Positions 24,196-32,871 of a DNA stretch of 64,000 bases are shown here, piece by piece (the first letter of the stretch is position 1; every line of letters starts with the position of its first letter). The notes below the pieces were generated by a model. It ran no database searches. It was given only the letters and a program-made list of their open reading frames with translations, and was not told the origin of the DNA. Origin of the DNA: Clostridiales bacterium (lineage in GTDB: Bacteria; Bacillota; Clostridia; Saccharofermentanales; Saccharofermentanaceae); NCBI GenBank assembly GCA_017617995.1, contig JAFZVE010000011.1, forward strand, positions 62,001-126,000, in the 5' to 3' direction. Both the position numbers and the translations under genes were made by a program.

Positions 24196-24873
24196 TCATT
24201 CTTCCTGTGATGCGATTAGCCGATGCCGTGAATCGCAGCAGAGTTCGAGAACCGGCATGCCCATGCTTCCCGGCTCTTTCAGGAACCGTACGATCGTGAT
24301 CGCAGTGTGCTCCATCCGGATCAGTCCGCAGATATAAAAGAACGGAAGGTTCAGAAGTCTTGCCAGCATCGCCGATCCCGATCCGCCATGCGCGAAAAGC
24401 ACTACGGTAAATTCCTGATCATCTGATCGCTTGCAGCGGTAGTAGAGACCTTCTCTCTCGTATCCGAGTTCCCGCATCCAGTTGTCCGTTTCTGTGGCGA
24501 TCATATCCACATCCTCGACGGCAGCATTGTCCTTAAAGAACGGAAGCTCCTGCCACTTCGGGATCAGTATTTCCTCGCCTTCTGCCGACATCCGGTCGGT
24601 CTCATCCCAGGGATTACCCGAGGAATAGAGCGCCTCGCCATAACCGAAACGGATCTCTCTCATGAAGTCCAGCTGATGGATCGGCGAGATCCCCGAGCGC
24701 TCCGAAAAAGCCTGCGCCGTTTCAAATGCGCGCCCCGAGGAAGAAGAATAAACCACATCGATCTTCTCTTCCAGAAGTCTTTCCGCCGCCACTGCGGCCT
24801 GCTTCTTCCCAAGTTCGGTCAGGCAGTCCTTCACATAGTCCGGATCTCCATGACGCACCAGAATAATTCGCAT
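24196..24873 (-). CDS. Histidine phosphatase family protein (phosphoglycerate-mutase-like)
   Basis: A 225-residue member of the histidine phosphatase superfamily. The N-terminus MRIILVRHGDP carries the phospho-accepting His and its Arg; SSSGRAFETAQ has the second Arg; FMREIRFGYGE and LFAHGGSGS supply the Glu and second His. Such proteins remove phosphate from small molecules or proteins; without more sequence features the substrate cannot be named. The start ATG 24873 has AGGAGGAAT before it. It follows the ackA terminator and ends with its own terminator, so it is likely monocistronic. Confidence 0.85.
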   Translation of the reverse strand: MRIILVRHGDPDYVKDCLTELGKKQAAVAAERLLEEKIDVVYSSSSGRAFETAQAFSERSGISPIHQLDFMREIRFGYGEALYSSGNPWDETDRMSAEGEEILIPKWQELPFFKDNAAVEDVDMIATETDNWMRELGYEREGLYYRCKRSDDQEFTVVLFAHGGSGSAMLARLLNLPFFYICGLIRMEHTAITIVRFLKEPGSMGMPVLELCCDSRHRLIASQEE

Positions 24874-24897
24874 AATTCCTCCTGCAGGTGTGAAAAA

Positions 24898-24970
24898 GGA
24901 AAGGATTTTTACCTTACGGCTTCAAACAGTATGCTTACGCATAACTCGCCGTGCGGAAGAAATCCTTTCC
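24898..24970 (-). terminator. Long-stem terminator after ackA
   Basis: Arms 24898-24920 and 24948-24970 pair at 19 of 23 positions (GGAAAGGATTT pairs with AAATCCTTTCC at the base). The loop holds a second small stem AGTATGC/GCATA. On the minus strand the stem is followed by TTTTTCAC. It lies 40 bases past the ackA stop and about 25 bases before the next start. Confidence 0.7.
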
Positions 24971-25009
24971 CCTCTTATTCAATCTTGCCGCTCGGAATAA
25001 TCATGTGGA

Positions 25010-26203
25010 TTATTTTACGAGCTCTTCTGTCTCCTGTGCGATAGCCAGCTCCTCGTTGGTCGGGATGATCGCTACAGTTACCTTGGAATCGTCAGCAGAG
25101 ATGACTGCCTCGGAACGTACGCCGTCGTTCTTGGAAGGATCGATCTTTACGCCCATGAACTCGAGGCCTTCGCATGCATGTGCACGGATGTAGTCAGTGT
25201 TCTCACCGATACCGGCTGTAAATGCGATAACGTCTACGCCGCCCATCGCAGCTGCATAGGAACCGATGATCTTTCTGGCCTGATACTCGAACATCTCGAG
25301 AGCCAGTGTCGCACGCTCATTACCTTCGCGGGAAGCCTTCTCGAGATCTCTGAAGTCAGAGGATACACCGGACAGACCTTCTACACCGGACTTCTTGTTC
25401 ATGAGGATATCGATGTCATCCGGGCTCATGTTCTCGTTGGTCATCAGGAACGGAACGATAGCCGGGTCGATGTCACCGCAACGGGTACCCATGCAGATAC
25501 CGGCAAGAGGTGTAAGACCCATGGATGTATCGACGCACTTGCCGTGGTCAACAGCCGCGAAAGAGGAACCGTTACCGAGGTGGCAGGTGATGATCTTGAT
25601 GTCGTTATAGTCCTTGCCGAGGAACTCCGCTGCACGGCGGGAAACATAACGGTGGGAAGTACCATGGAAACCATAGCGGCGGATGGAATACTTCTCGGTC
25701 AGCTCATACGGCAGAGCATAGGTGTAAGCCTTCGGAGGCATGGTCATATGGAAAGCGGTGTCGAATACGGCAACTTGCGGTGTGCCTTCCGGGAGAACGG
25801 ACTCGCAGGCTTCGATACCTGTGAGGTTTGCCGGGTTGTGCAGAGGTCCCAGAGGGAAGCACTCGCGGATGACACGCTTTACATCGTCATTTACGATAAC
25901 GGACTTGCTGTAGTACTTACCACCGTGGAGTACGCGGTGACCTACGGCCTTGATCTCACCGATATCAGCGAGTACGCCGTGATCCTTATCTACGAGAGCG
26001 TCGAGGATCATCTTAACAGCAACCTTATGGTCCGGCATCGGATCGGTGCATACGAAATCTTCCTTACCAGGTGTCTTATAGGTAAGCTTACCATCGATAC
26101 CGATTCTCTCGGCATTACCCTTGGCAAGAACGTCACCGGTGGATGTCTCAAAGAGCTGGAACTTGCAGGAAGAACTTCCGCAGTTGATAACTAAAATCTT
26201 CAT
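25010..26203 (-). CDS. ackA: Acetate kinase
   Basis: AckA makes ATP and acetate from acetyl phosphate, the last step of acetate fermentation. The 397 residues have the ASKHA pattern: [18 protein letters not shown] at the N-terminus, [31 protein letters not shown] and [16 protein letters not shown] [11 protein letters not shown]. The ATG at 26203 follows AAAGGAG. Preceded by pta on the same strand with a 114-base gap that contains a hairpin; Pta supplies acetyl phosphate. Confidence 0.97.
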   Translation of the reverse strand: MKILVINCGSSSCKFQLFETSTGDVLAKGNAERIGIDGKLTYKTPGKEDFVCTDPMPDHKVAVKMILDALVDKDHGVLADIGEIKAVGHRVLHGGKYYSKSVIVNDDVKRVIRECFPLGPLHNPANLTGIEACESVLPEGTPQVAVFDTAFHMTMPPKAYTYALPYELTEKYSIRRYGFHGTSHRYVSRRAAEFLGKDYNDIKIITCHLGNGSSFAAVDHGKCVDTSMGLTPLAGICMGTRCGDIDPAIVPFLMTNENMSPDDIDILMNKKSGVEGLSGVSSDFRDLEKASREGNERATLALEMFEYQARKIIGSYAAAMGGVDVIAFTAGIGENTDYIRAHACEGLEFMGVKIDPSKNDGVRSEAVISADDSKVTVAIIPTNEELAIAQETEELVK

Positions 26204-26283
26204 TCGTTTTCTCCTTTTCTTCGGCTAACCCGCGAGGCACAAGTGCTTCTCGAGAAGCCGTTGTTAACATATTTTCAAAAGTA

Positions 26284-26307
26284 AAGCGGGAAGTCCCCTC
26301 CCCGCTT
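26284..26307 (-). terminator. Hairpin between pta and ackA
   Basis: AAGCGGG (26284-26290) pairs with CCCGCTT (26301-26307). On the minus strand it is followed by a short T-rich tract (TTACTTTTG). It may partly terminate or protect the pta transcript and so set the pta to ackA ratio. A perfect palindrome GCTTCTCGAGAAGC lies further on near 26242-26255. Confidence 0.5.
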
Positions 26308-26317
26308 CGTATTTGAC

Positions 26318-27313
26318 TTAGGAATTCTGAGCCTGAACCGCTGTGATCGCGATTACGCCAACGATATCCTTCGCGGAGCATCCACGGGACAGATCGTTAA
26401 CCGGCTTTGCGATACCCTGGCACATCGGGCCATAAGCTTCTGCCTTACCGAGTCTCTGAACGAGCTTGTAACCGATGTTACCTGCGTCGAGGTCCGGGAA
26501 GATAAGAACGTTAGCCTTACCGGCAACCTTGCTGTCCGGAGCCTTGGAAGCGCCGATGGACGGAACCATCGCTGCGTCAGCCTGGAGCTCACCGTCGATC
26601 GCGAACTGCGGATATTCTTCTTTAGCGATCTTGGTAGCTTCGACAACCTTGGTAACGTCGTCGTGCTTCGCGGAACCCATGGAAGAGTGGGAAAGGAGAG
26701 CGACTACCGGCTCTTTGCCGACGAGCTGCTTGAAAGAAGCGGCAGAAGAACCTGCGATAGCAGCGAGTTCTTCCGGATTCGGGTTCTGAACGAGACCGCA
26801 GTCACCGAATACGAATACACCGTCTTCACCGTACTCACAGTCCGGAACGACCATTACGAAGAACGCGGAAACGAGTTTGGTGCCTGGAGCAGTCTTGATG
26901 ATCTGCAGCGACGGACGGAGAGTATTCGCTGTGGAGTGGCAGGCACCGGAAACGATACCGTCGCCATCGCCCATCTTAACCATCATGCAGGCATAGTACA
27001 TATAATCGCCGAGGAGAGTCTTCTCAGCTTCTTCAGGAGTCATGCCCTTCGCCTTACGGAGTTCATAGAAACCATTGATGTATTCCTGTGTCTTCTCGTA
27101 GGTATTCGGGTTGATGATCGTTGCCTTGGAAATATCCAGACCTTCGCTGTTCTTCGCTACTTCCTCATCGGTTCCGATGATGATGAGGTTTGCGATGTCC
27201 TCTGCGAGGATCTCTGCGGCCGCTTCAAATGTTCTTCTGTCCATGGACTCCGGAAGAATAACGGTCTTCTTGTTGCTCTTTGCTTTTGCCTTGATCTCGT
27301 CGATAAATGCCAT
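26318..27313 (-). CDS. pta: Phosphate acetyltransferase
   Basis: Pta turns acetyl-CoA and phosphate into acetyl phosphate, the partner step to AckA. The 331-residue protein is the short form typical of Firmicutes, with KKTVILPESMDRRT, SGACHSTANTLRPSLQIIKT, FVFGDCGLVQNPNPEELA, SHSSMGSAKHDDV and NVLIFPDLDAGNIGYK, all diagnostic of the family. It is preceded by a promoter about 90 bases upstream and followed by ackA. Confidence 0.97.
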   Translation of the reverse strand: MAFIDEIKAKAKSNKKTVILPESMDRRTFEAAAEILAEDIANLIIIGTDEEVAKNSEGLDISKATIINPNTYEKTQEYINGFYELRKAKGMTPEEAEKTLLGDYMYYACMMVKMGDGDGIVSGACHSTANTLRPSLQIIKTAPGTKLVSAFFVMVVPDCEYGEDGVFVFGDCGLVQNPNPEELAAIAGSSAASFKQLVGKEPVVALLSHSSMGSAKHDDVTKVVEATKIAKEEYPQFAIDGELQADAAMVPSIGASKAPDSKVAGKANVLIFPDLDAGNIGYKLVQRLGKAEAYGPMCQGIAKPVNDLSRGCSAKDIVGVIAITAVQAQNS

Positions 27314-27403
27314 AAATCAATCGCCTGCCTTACTTAATATTTTTCATCCTCAGGCTTTCGGGGATCTTCCCTGACGCCCGCGGAACTGAAATCACGCCCT
27401 AAT

Positions 27404-27433
27404 ATTATACTCCTAATAAGGAGCCCTTTTCAA
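27404..27433 (-). promoter_or_regulatory. Promoter of pta-ackA
   Basis: The minus strand reads TTGAAA (27428-27433), 18 bases, TATAAT (27404-27409). The spacer contains CTCCTTATTAGGAG, a palindrome that might be an operator. Confidence 0.65.
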
Positions 27434-27468
27434 TAATTCAGGCGACAGGCAAAATTGCTCTTTTCGCA

Positions 27469-28458
27469 CTATCTTTCATTCTCGAGAAGCGACTTCAGAT
27501 ACCCGAGCATCCGTTCCTCGAGGTCGCGCTCGATTCTACTCATCCTCGGATCGTCGACACCAAGCGCCCACAGCCCCTGTTCAAGGTATGTGCGGGCCAG
27601 CGCCTTATCCCCCAGGATAAAGTAGGCATAGTATGCGAGCTTGCGCCTGCCGTTCGCGTCCAAGTCATTGTCGATGGCTCTCTTCGAATGCTGATAGTAC
27701 TTATTCGCCAATTCCGGGTTTTTCTCACGGAAAGAATAATACGCGAAAAGCGCACTGTCCACGTGAAAGTGTCCGGTCTCCGTCAAGGTAAGTGTACTGA
27801 GCTTCGTATACCCGTTCGCCGCTTCGGCCATGGCCATTAAGTCATTCCTGATTTCCGAATACCGGTAGAAGATCCCCAGATAAACGGCCTTCTCCCCGAG
27901 CGGGGCTTTCGCATATTCCGGATAGGCGAAGGCAATCTGCGGGAGGTTTTCCGGGTTTTCTTTCATCATCGTATCACGGATCTCCGCGATCTTTTCCTGA
28001 AGTCCTGTAAGCTTTCCGGTGGATCTGAAAATAGTATGCGCCCGTGTCAGGTAGTATCCGACTCCGCCGGCCAGCATCCATTTCAGGAACAGATAACATC
28101 TCGATTCCGGAGCAAGCAACGTGATCACACATATGACAGCAAAAAGAAGCGCCGTAATAACAAACAACACGATTGAAAAGATCCGGCTTTCTTTCCTGTG
28201 CTTTTCAAGCGGATACATCGAAGCCAGCATCATGAGCGTCGGGAAAAACTGGTTCAGCCTCGTCGCCGAGAACTTCACTTTCCCGGGATTCTCTCTGTTA
28301 TAGAAATCCTTATCCCAGCGGAAGTGAAGAAACGTGAAGCAAATGAAGATGAAGCCTTTCTGTTTCCATACGAGATACTCGACGCCGCATGTCAGAAGGC
28401 CGAAAAAGAATATACCTGCCCATATAGCCAGCAGGCTGATCAGAAAATCTATTAACAT
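27469..28458 (-). CDS. Membrane protein with C-terminal helical repeats, unknown
   Basis: A 329-residue protein of unknown function. Residues 1-30 are a hydrophobic helix; two more lie near 92-115 and 124-142. The C-terminal 180 residues are helical and soluble-looking, with spaced Tyr, Ala and Leu (YYSFREKNPELANKYYQHS, AYYAYFILGDKALARTYLEQ) reminiscent of TPR-like repeats. These would face the cytoplasm or the outside as a scaffold. It starts 33 bases after the small beta-barrel gene upstream and is probably cotranscribed with it. No family is recognised. Confidence 0.65.
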   Translation of the reverse strand: MLIDFLISLLAIWAGIFFFGLLTCGVEYLVWKQKGFIFICFTFLHFRWDKDFYNRENPGKVKFSATRLNQFFPTLMMLASMYPLEKHRKESRIFSIVLFVITALLFAVICVITLLAPESRCYLFLKWMLAGGVGYYLTRAHTIFRSTGKLTGLQEKIAEIRDTMMKENPENLPQIAFAYPEYAKAPLGEKAVYLGIFYRYSEIRNDLMAMAEAANGYTKLSTLTLTETGHFHVDSALFAYYSFREKNPELANKYYQHSKRAIDNDLDANGRRKLAYYAYFILGDKALARTYLEQGLWALGVDDPRMSRIERDLEERMLGYLKSLLENER

Positions 28459-28490
28459 GGATTACCTCTTCGCGATACGGCCGTCTGCGA

Positions 28491-28943
28491 TCAGATCTTC
28501 GCTACGATATCGCCGAATCCTACGCCGTCACTCATATCGAGGATGAAATATGCATCTACACCGAGGCCCGCTTCTTTCTTACCCATGTTTGCAGAAAGGA
28601 GAGTATTGAAATCGTTTGCGCCGTCGTCCTTGAAGACATCGAGAAGTGTCGTCTGCGCCTTTACAACTCCGTTCTGTCCGACGATAACGACCAGGTCGCC
28701 TTTTCTGAACTGGCCACCCTTGACGCTTCCTGTCGCGACGATCTTGTTCTGCAGTTCCTTCGAGCGCTTCACGCCGACATCGAGCGGCTTTGGAGCGATA
28801 ACGAATGTCGAGGAGATCGAGTACTGCGATCCGAACCGGATGCCCGATGCACCGACCGGAGCGCCCTGTGCGGTCTTTGCCGACTCTGCAGCCTGCTCGG
28901 CTGCCTTTTCCTTACCTTTACCCAGAAAATCAAAAAGTCCCAT
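28491..28943 (-). CDS. Small protein with translation-factor-like beta-barrel
   Basis: A 150-residue protein, no signal peptide. After an Ala/Gln/Glu-rich N-terminus (about 1-35), residues 65-150 read KIVATGSVKGGQFRKGDLVV, then VKAQTTLLDVF, and end VGFGDIVAKI. This resembles the domain-2 beta-barrel of EF-Tu-like factors (a G-x-V-x-x-G-x-F-x-x-G-D pattern and a closing G-D-I), but no GTPase domain is present. The role is unknown; it could be a cargo-binding or secretion-linked barrel. ATG 28943 has GAGAGG upstream. It precedes the membrane protein gene 27469-28458. Confidence 0.6.
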   Translation of the reverse strand: MGLFDFLGKGKEKAAEQAAESAKTAQGAPVGASGIRFGSQYSISSTFVIAPKPLDVGVKRSKELQNKIVATGSVKGGQFRKGDLVVIVGQNGVVKAQTTLLDVFKDDGANDFNTLLSANMGKKEAGLGVDAYFILDMSDGVGFGDIVAKI

Positions 28944-29056
28944 CTTGCCTCTCGGACCGATCGCTATTTTTCCGGATCCGTTCCCTTCGGATCTCTACCG
29001 GATCGGCCGACACACCTCCTTGAAATAATATCAAGTTCATTTTATCACAGAAAGGC

Positions 29057-31744
29057 TTATGGTTGCTTCCCGAATATCACTTTTCCTCCGGATGTGATGA
29101 CGATATTTTCCGCGTTCTTTCTGCTGTAGTCGTCCGAGAGATTAAAGTCGGACCAGTCGTTGTGATGGATCGCGAACTGGATGACGAGCTTGTCGCCGGA
29201 GTTTAATTTTCCGGATCCAAAAGCACTGATCTTGCAGCTGGTATCGGCGCCGTCTTTCGCGGGATCGATCTTTCCGAAGTCTCCCTTTACGCTACTGATC
29301 ACTTCGTAGTTTCCGCTCTTTCGGGTGATCGCCGAGTGGTAGCTGTCGAAGGCCAGCGCGCCGCCGTTTTCGTTCGTAAAGTAGTATTCGAGCTGAAGGC
29401 TTCCGAGATCGATCTCACTACTGCCTGTATTCTCGATCGTCATGTTGATCGAGATGGAATTGTTGCCGCTCGAGATATGCTCTACATTGACGGATACTTC
29501 GCCGTTTCCGCTCGAGCCGGAACCGGAGTCCGAAGGCACAGCCGGATCGGTAGAATCGGTGGAAGAGGTCGGATCCGTCGGAGCCGGAGTCGGGATCGTT
29601 CCGCTTCCGTCCGGAGCCTGTCCATAAACAAGTTTTCCATCCTCATAGAGACATACGACCGACGAAGAAGCAGCGTCCTGCGGAAGTCCGGTCACACGGA
29701 ACTGTACTTCTTTCTTATACTCTTCCTGTCCGCCCGGATACGAAGAATACTCCTCGAAGAGCACGGCTACATAGGCATTCGAGCCATCCTGTGCGAGGGT
29801 AACGGACTTGACGTTCTGCCCGTATGAGGAAGAGACCGAAAGGTCGGAAAGTGCTTTTCCCGAAGGAAGAGGGAAATAGTAGCGGAGCTCGAGGTTCTTC
29901 GGTGCTCTGGCAGGCCATCCCGTCATGTTATACGTGAGGGCCTTGATCTCGAGAAAATCACTGTCTCCCGCATTGACGGATGTGTCCACTCGATACTCTT
30001 CTCCTACCGTTTCACAGGCGCCGAATCCCGTCAGGGTCTGTCCGTGATAGCGGGTGTAGAGCTTGGCCATAAGACCAGTAAAACCGGCGTTATAGTCGCA
30101 GGCGACTTCGTTGGTGTTGTAGTTACTGACAGTATCGGTGTAGCCGTCAGAAGCGTCCGGTCCGCCGACGAGCGCGCCGATGAGAATGTGACGGGAAGTC
30201 CCCGGATCGTTCATATTATCGCTGTAGGAGCCCTGCGCTGTTCTGTGATGCGGATGCACAGGATAGCTTGAGCCAAATCCGATCTGATAGGAAAAACCGG
30301 TATCGCCCAGTGCGTATCCCGCCTGTGCGACGGCGAAATTCCAGTAGGTATCTTTCTTCGCGGAAGAGCACGCGTCGCTCTCGCAATAGACCGCCGCGAC
30401 AAATGCAGTCGTCGTCGCGTAGCGGAGAGAACCCCAGCTGTCGAGCCAGGCGAGGCCCTTCGGTGTGTAGGTGATGCGGTCTCCGGAAGACGTTCCCGTC
30501 GTCCAGAAATCGAGGTGTTTCTCCACTGCGGAAGTATAAGTATTCTCCCCGGTTTCCTGGGCGAGCAGTACGGCCGCACCGATATGGACATCGTCCCAGC
30601 AGAGAGCCCAGTTATAGTCCTGATTGGCCTTCGGATAGTACTCCTTCGCTTTCGCGAGGTAAGCATTATCTCCCGTGGCACGGTAGAGCCATACGCCGGC
30701 CCAGCAGAGCTCGTCGTAGTAGCCGCTCCAGGAGTTATAGAAACCGTCGGCTGCAGAGTAGCCCGCATCGCTCTTGTACTTATCTGCAAATGCATAGAGA
30801 GACTTCGCGTGCTCGAGGCACTCGGCGCTGAACGTCGGATCGACGTCCTTAAAGAGGATGCTGCAGACTGCAAGCGAGGCTGCTGTTTCACCCGTTACCG
30901 CCGAGCCGGGATTGCTCCCGTCGACGAAGTAGGACGGGCGGTTCATCTGGTATTCGACACACTCGGCCGGACCCCACCAGGAGTGGTCCGCAGAGCCGTT
31001 TCCGACTTGATAGAAATACTTCTCATCCGAGACGTGGCACTTGATGAAATACTCATTTGCCCAGCGGATATTGTCGAGCGCATAGGTGAGCTGATTACTC
31101 TCTTCGTATGCATCTTTATCTTCGTAGACCGACCAGCCCAGCATCGAAGCACTGTACGCCATCGGAAGGTTGAACTTCACGTTATCGCCGGCATCGAACC
31201 ATCCGCCCGTGAGATCCACACCTGCGTCCGATCCGTCTTTGAGGCAGGAGTCACCGCGCCAGTTACTGCGTGTCTTCTCGGGAAGATCTCCGGATCTCTG
31301 GAGTTCATAGAAAAGAAGTGATTTCTGAAGTGCTTCGCCGTAGTTGTATTTGCCGGTTCCGGCGACACCCTCGACGCCATCTCCCGTGATCGTGCCACTG
31401 CTTGTATTTCCTTCCGAAGGTGCAGGTGTCACTTCGCTTTCGGAGGGCTCTGTCGAAGAAGTCTCAGAAGCGGACGTATCGGATGTCTCGCTCGAGCTTT
31501 CTGAGGAGGACTCAGACGGCTCTTCCGAGCTCTCTGAAGAGCTTCCTTTTTCTTCGGAATTTTCATCGGGATCGGTCGTCCCGTCATCTTCCGACGAGGC
31601 GATCGAGGATCCATTCTCCAAAGAGGAATCTTCTGTCTTCTTTCTATTAAAGGTCTTATTCCAGGCATAGACCACCCCGCCGATCAGGATCAGCACAGCC
31701 AGGAATATCCCGCACAATACACCGATTCTTACTTTATCTTTCAT
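29057..31744 (-). CDS. Membrane-anchored GH9 cellulase with two CBM3-like modules
   Basis: An 895-residue endoglucanase that cuts beta-1,4-glucan. A membrane helix (about residues 7-29) anchors it, followed by a long Ser/Glu-rich linker (33-120). The GH9 catalytic domain begins YNYGEALQKSLLFYE near 134 and has GGWFDAGDNVKFNLPMAYS (catalytic Asp pair region near 180), HPHHRTAQG near 495 and NTNEVACDYNAGFTG near 551 with the catalytic Glu. Next come a CBM3c-like module (about 575-710), a Ser/Thr/Pro linker and a second CBM3-like cellulose-binding module (750-895). The Cys-free N-terminal helix suggests a non-cleaved anchor. It is the third gene of an operon with a helicase and an LtaS-like enzyme; ATG 31744 overlaps the helicase stop. 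Confidence 0.94.
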   Translation of the reverse strand: MKDKVRIGVLCGIFLAVLILIGGVVYAWNKTFNRKKTEDSSLENGSSIASSEDDGTTDPDENSEEKGSSSESSEEPSESSSESSSETSDTSASETSSTEPSESEVTPAPSEGNTSSGTITGDGVEGVAGTGKYNYGEALQKSLLFYELQRSGDLPEKTRSNWRGDSCLKDGSDAGVDLTGGWFDAGDNVKFNLPMAYSASMLGWSVYEDKDAYEESNQLTYALDNIRWANEYFIKCHVSDEKYFYQVGNGSADHSWWGPAECVEYQMNRPSYFVDGSNPGSAVTGETAASLAVCSILFKDVDPTFSAECLEHAKSLYAFADKYKSDAGYSAADGFYNSWSGYYDELCWAGVWLYRATGDNAYLAKAKEYYPKANQDYNWALCWDDVHIGAAVLLAQETGENTYTSAVEKHLDFWTTGTSSGDRITYTPKGLAWLDSWGSLRYATTTAFVAAVYCESDACSSAKKDTYWNFAVAQAGYALGDTGFSYQIGFGSSYPVHPHHRTAQGSYSDNMNDPGTSRHILIGALVGGPDASDGYTDTVSNYNTNEVACDYNAGFTGLMAKLYTRYHGQTLTGFGACETVGEEYRVDTSVNAGDSDFLEIKALTYNMTGWPARAPKNLELRYYFPLPSGKALSDLSVSSSYGQNVKSVTLAQDGSNAYVAVLFEEYSSYPGGQEEYKKEVQFRVTGLPQDAASSSVVCLYEDGKLVYGQAPDGSGTIPTPAPTDPTSSTDSTDPAVPSDSGSGSSGNGEVSVNVEHISSGNNSISINMTIENTGSSEIDLGSLQLEYYFTNENGGALAFDSYHSAITRKSGNYEVISSVKGDFGKIDPAKDGADTSCKISAFGSGKLNSGDKLVIQFAIHHNDWSDFNLSDDYSRKNAENIVITSGGKVIFGKQP

Positions 31745-32871
31745 GTCAGATCCAGCTCCAGTTCCTTGGTCTGCACCTTCGTGTAGTGGAGGATATCGTC
31801 CATCCGGATGCTCTGCGAGTACGTCACGAAAGTGAACGCCTGGCCGGCTCTTCCCGCACGGCCGGTACGGCCGATCCGGTGCAGATAGTATTCGTTCTCA
31901 TTCAGCACTTCGAAGTTGAAGACCGTGTCGATGTCCGATACGTCGATGCCTCGCGCCGCGACATCTGAAGCCACGAGGATATTGAACTTGCCCTTCCGGA
32001 AATCCTCCATGATACGGTTCCTCGCGCCCTGTCCGATATCACCGTGGAGGCACTCCGCCTTGTATCCGAGGCTCTTGATGCCCTCGGTCACGATGCGCAC
32101 ACGCGTCTTGGTATTACAGAACGCCATCACGCGATGGCAGTCATACTGTTCCATGATCTTGGCAAAAGCACTCATCTTCTGACGCTCTTCGAGATGCAGG
32201 ATGTACTGGCTGATCTTCGGCATGTCTTCTTCCTTCGGCGCCACCTCGATCTCGTCGGCGCCCTCCATATACTCCCACGTGATATCCATGACTTCACGGG
32301 ACATGGTCGCCGAGAACATCGCGATCTGCTTATCCTTTGGTGTGAGCTTCATGATCTTTCTGATATCCTTGATAAAACCCATGTCGAGCATCTTATCCGC
32401 CTCGTCGAGAACGAGCGTATAGATATCCGAGATGTCGATACTTCTGTGCTGGACATGGTCAAGAAGACGTCCTGGTGTAGCCACGACGATCTGGGGTTTC
32501 TTCTTAAGCATCTGGACCTGTTTATCCATCTTCTGTCCGCCGATGATCCCGCAGATCTTCAGCCCCTTGATAAAAGCACCTAAGCCCCGAAGCTCCGTGC
32601 AGATCTGCAGTGCCAGCTCTCTCGTCGGACACAATATCAGAGCCTGTACGAAGTCCGCATCCATATTGAGGTACTCGAGGATCGGGATACCGAAGGCAAA
32701 AGTTTTGCCTGTTCCTGTCGGGGCTTTGGCTATGACACAGCGGTTGTCCATCATGAGCGGGATCGCCTGTTTCTGTACGGATGTCGGTGTTTTCATGCCC
32801 ATTTTCTCGAGGGCGCGCATGACCTCCGGGGAGAGGTCCATCTGGTCAAAGGAAGTAAATTCTGTCTCCAC
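31741..32871 (-). CDS. DEAD-box RNA helicase
   Basis: A 376-residue ATP-dependent RNA helicase with only the two core domains and no C-terminal extension. The Q motif is SFDQMDLSPEV with PTSVQKQAIP; motif I APTGTGKT; PTRELA; TPGRLLD; motif II DEAD; SAT; then VASDVAARGIDV and HRIGRTGRAGR. Such proteins help ribosome assembly or mRNA decay, often in the cold. It uses a GTG start at 32871 whose G is the last base of the upstream TAG stop; AAGGAG lies before it. Its stop overlaps the cellulase start, so it is translationally coupled on both sides. Confidence 0.95.
   Translation of the reverse strand: METEFTSFDQMDLSPEVMRALEKMGMKTPTSVQKQAIPLMMDNRCVIAKAPTGTGKTFAFGIPILEYLNMDADFVQALILCPTRELALQICTELRGLGAFIKGLKICGIIGGQKMDKQVQMLKKKPQIVVATPGRLLDHVQHRSIDISDIYTLVLDEADKMLDMGFIKDIRKIMKLTPKDKQIAMFSATMSREVMDITWEYMEGADEIEVAPKEEDMPKISQYILHLEERQKMSAFAKIMEQYDCHRVMAFCNTKTRVRIVTEGIKSLGYKAECLHGDIGQGARNRIMEDFRKGKFNILVASDVAARGIDVSDIDTVFNFEVLNENEYYLHRIGRTGRAGRAGQAFTFVTYSQSIRMDDILHYTKVQTKELELDLT

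Noticed and set aside
28944..29056. Possible leader peptide gene after AAGGAGGTG near 28995
   Set aside because: The nearest start codon is too close to the ribosome binding site and the frame runs into the next gene without its own features.
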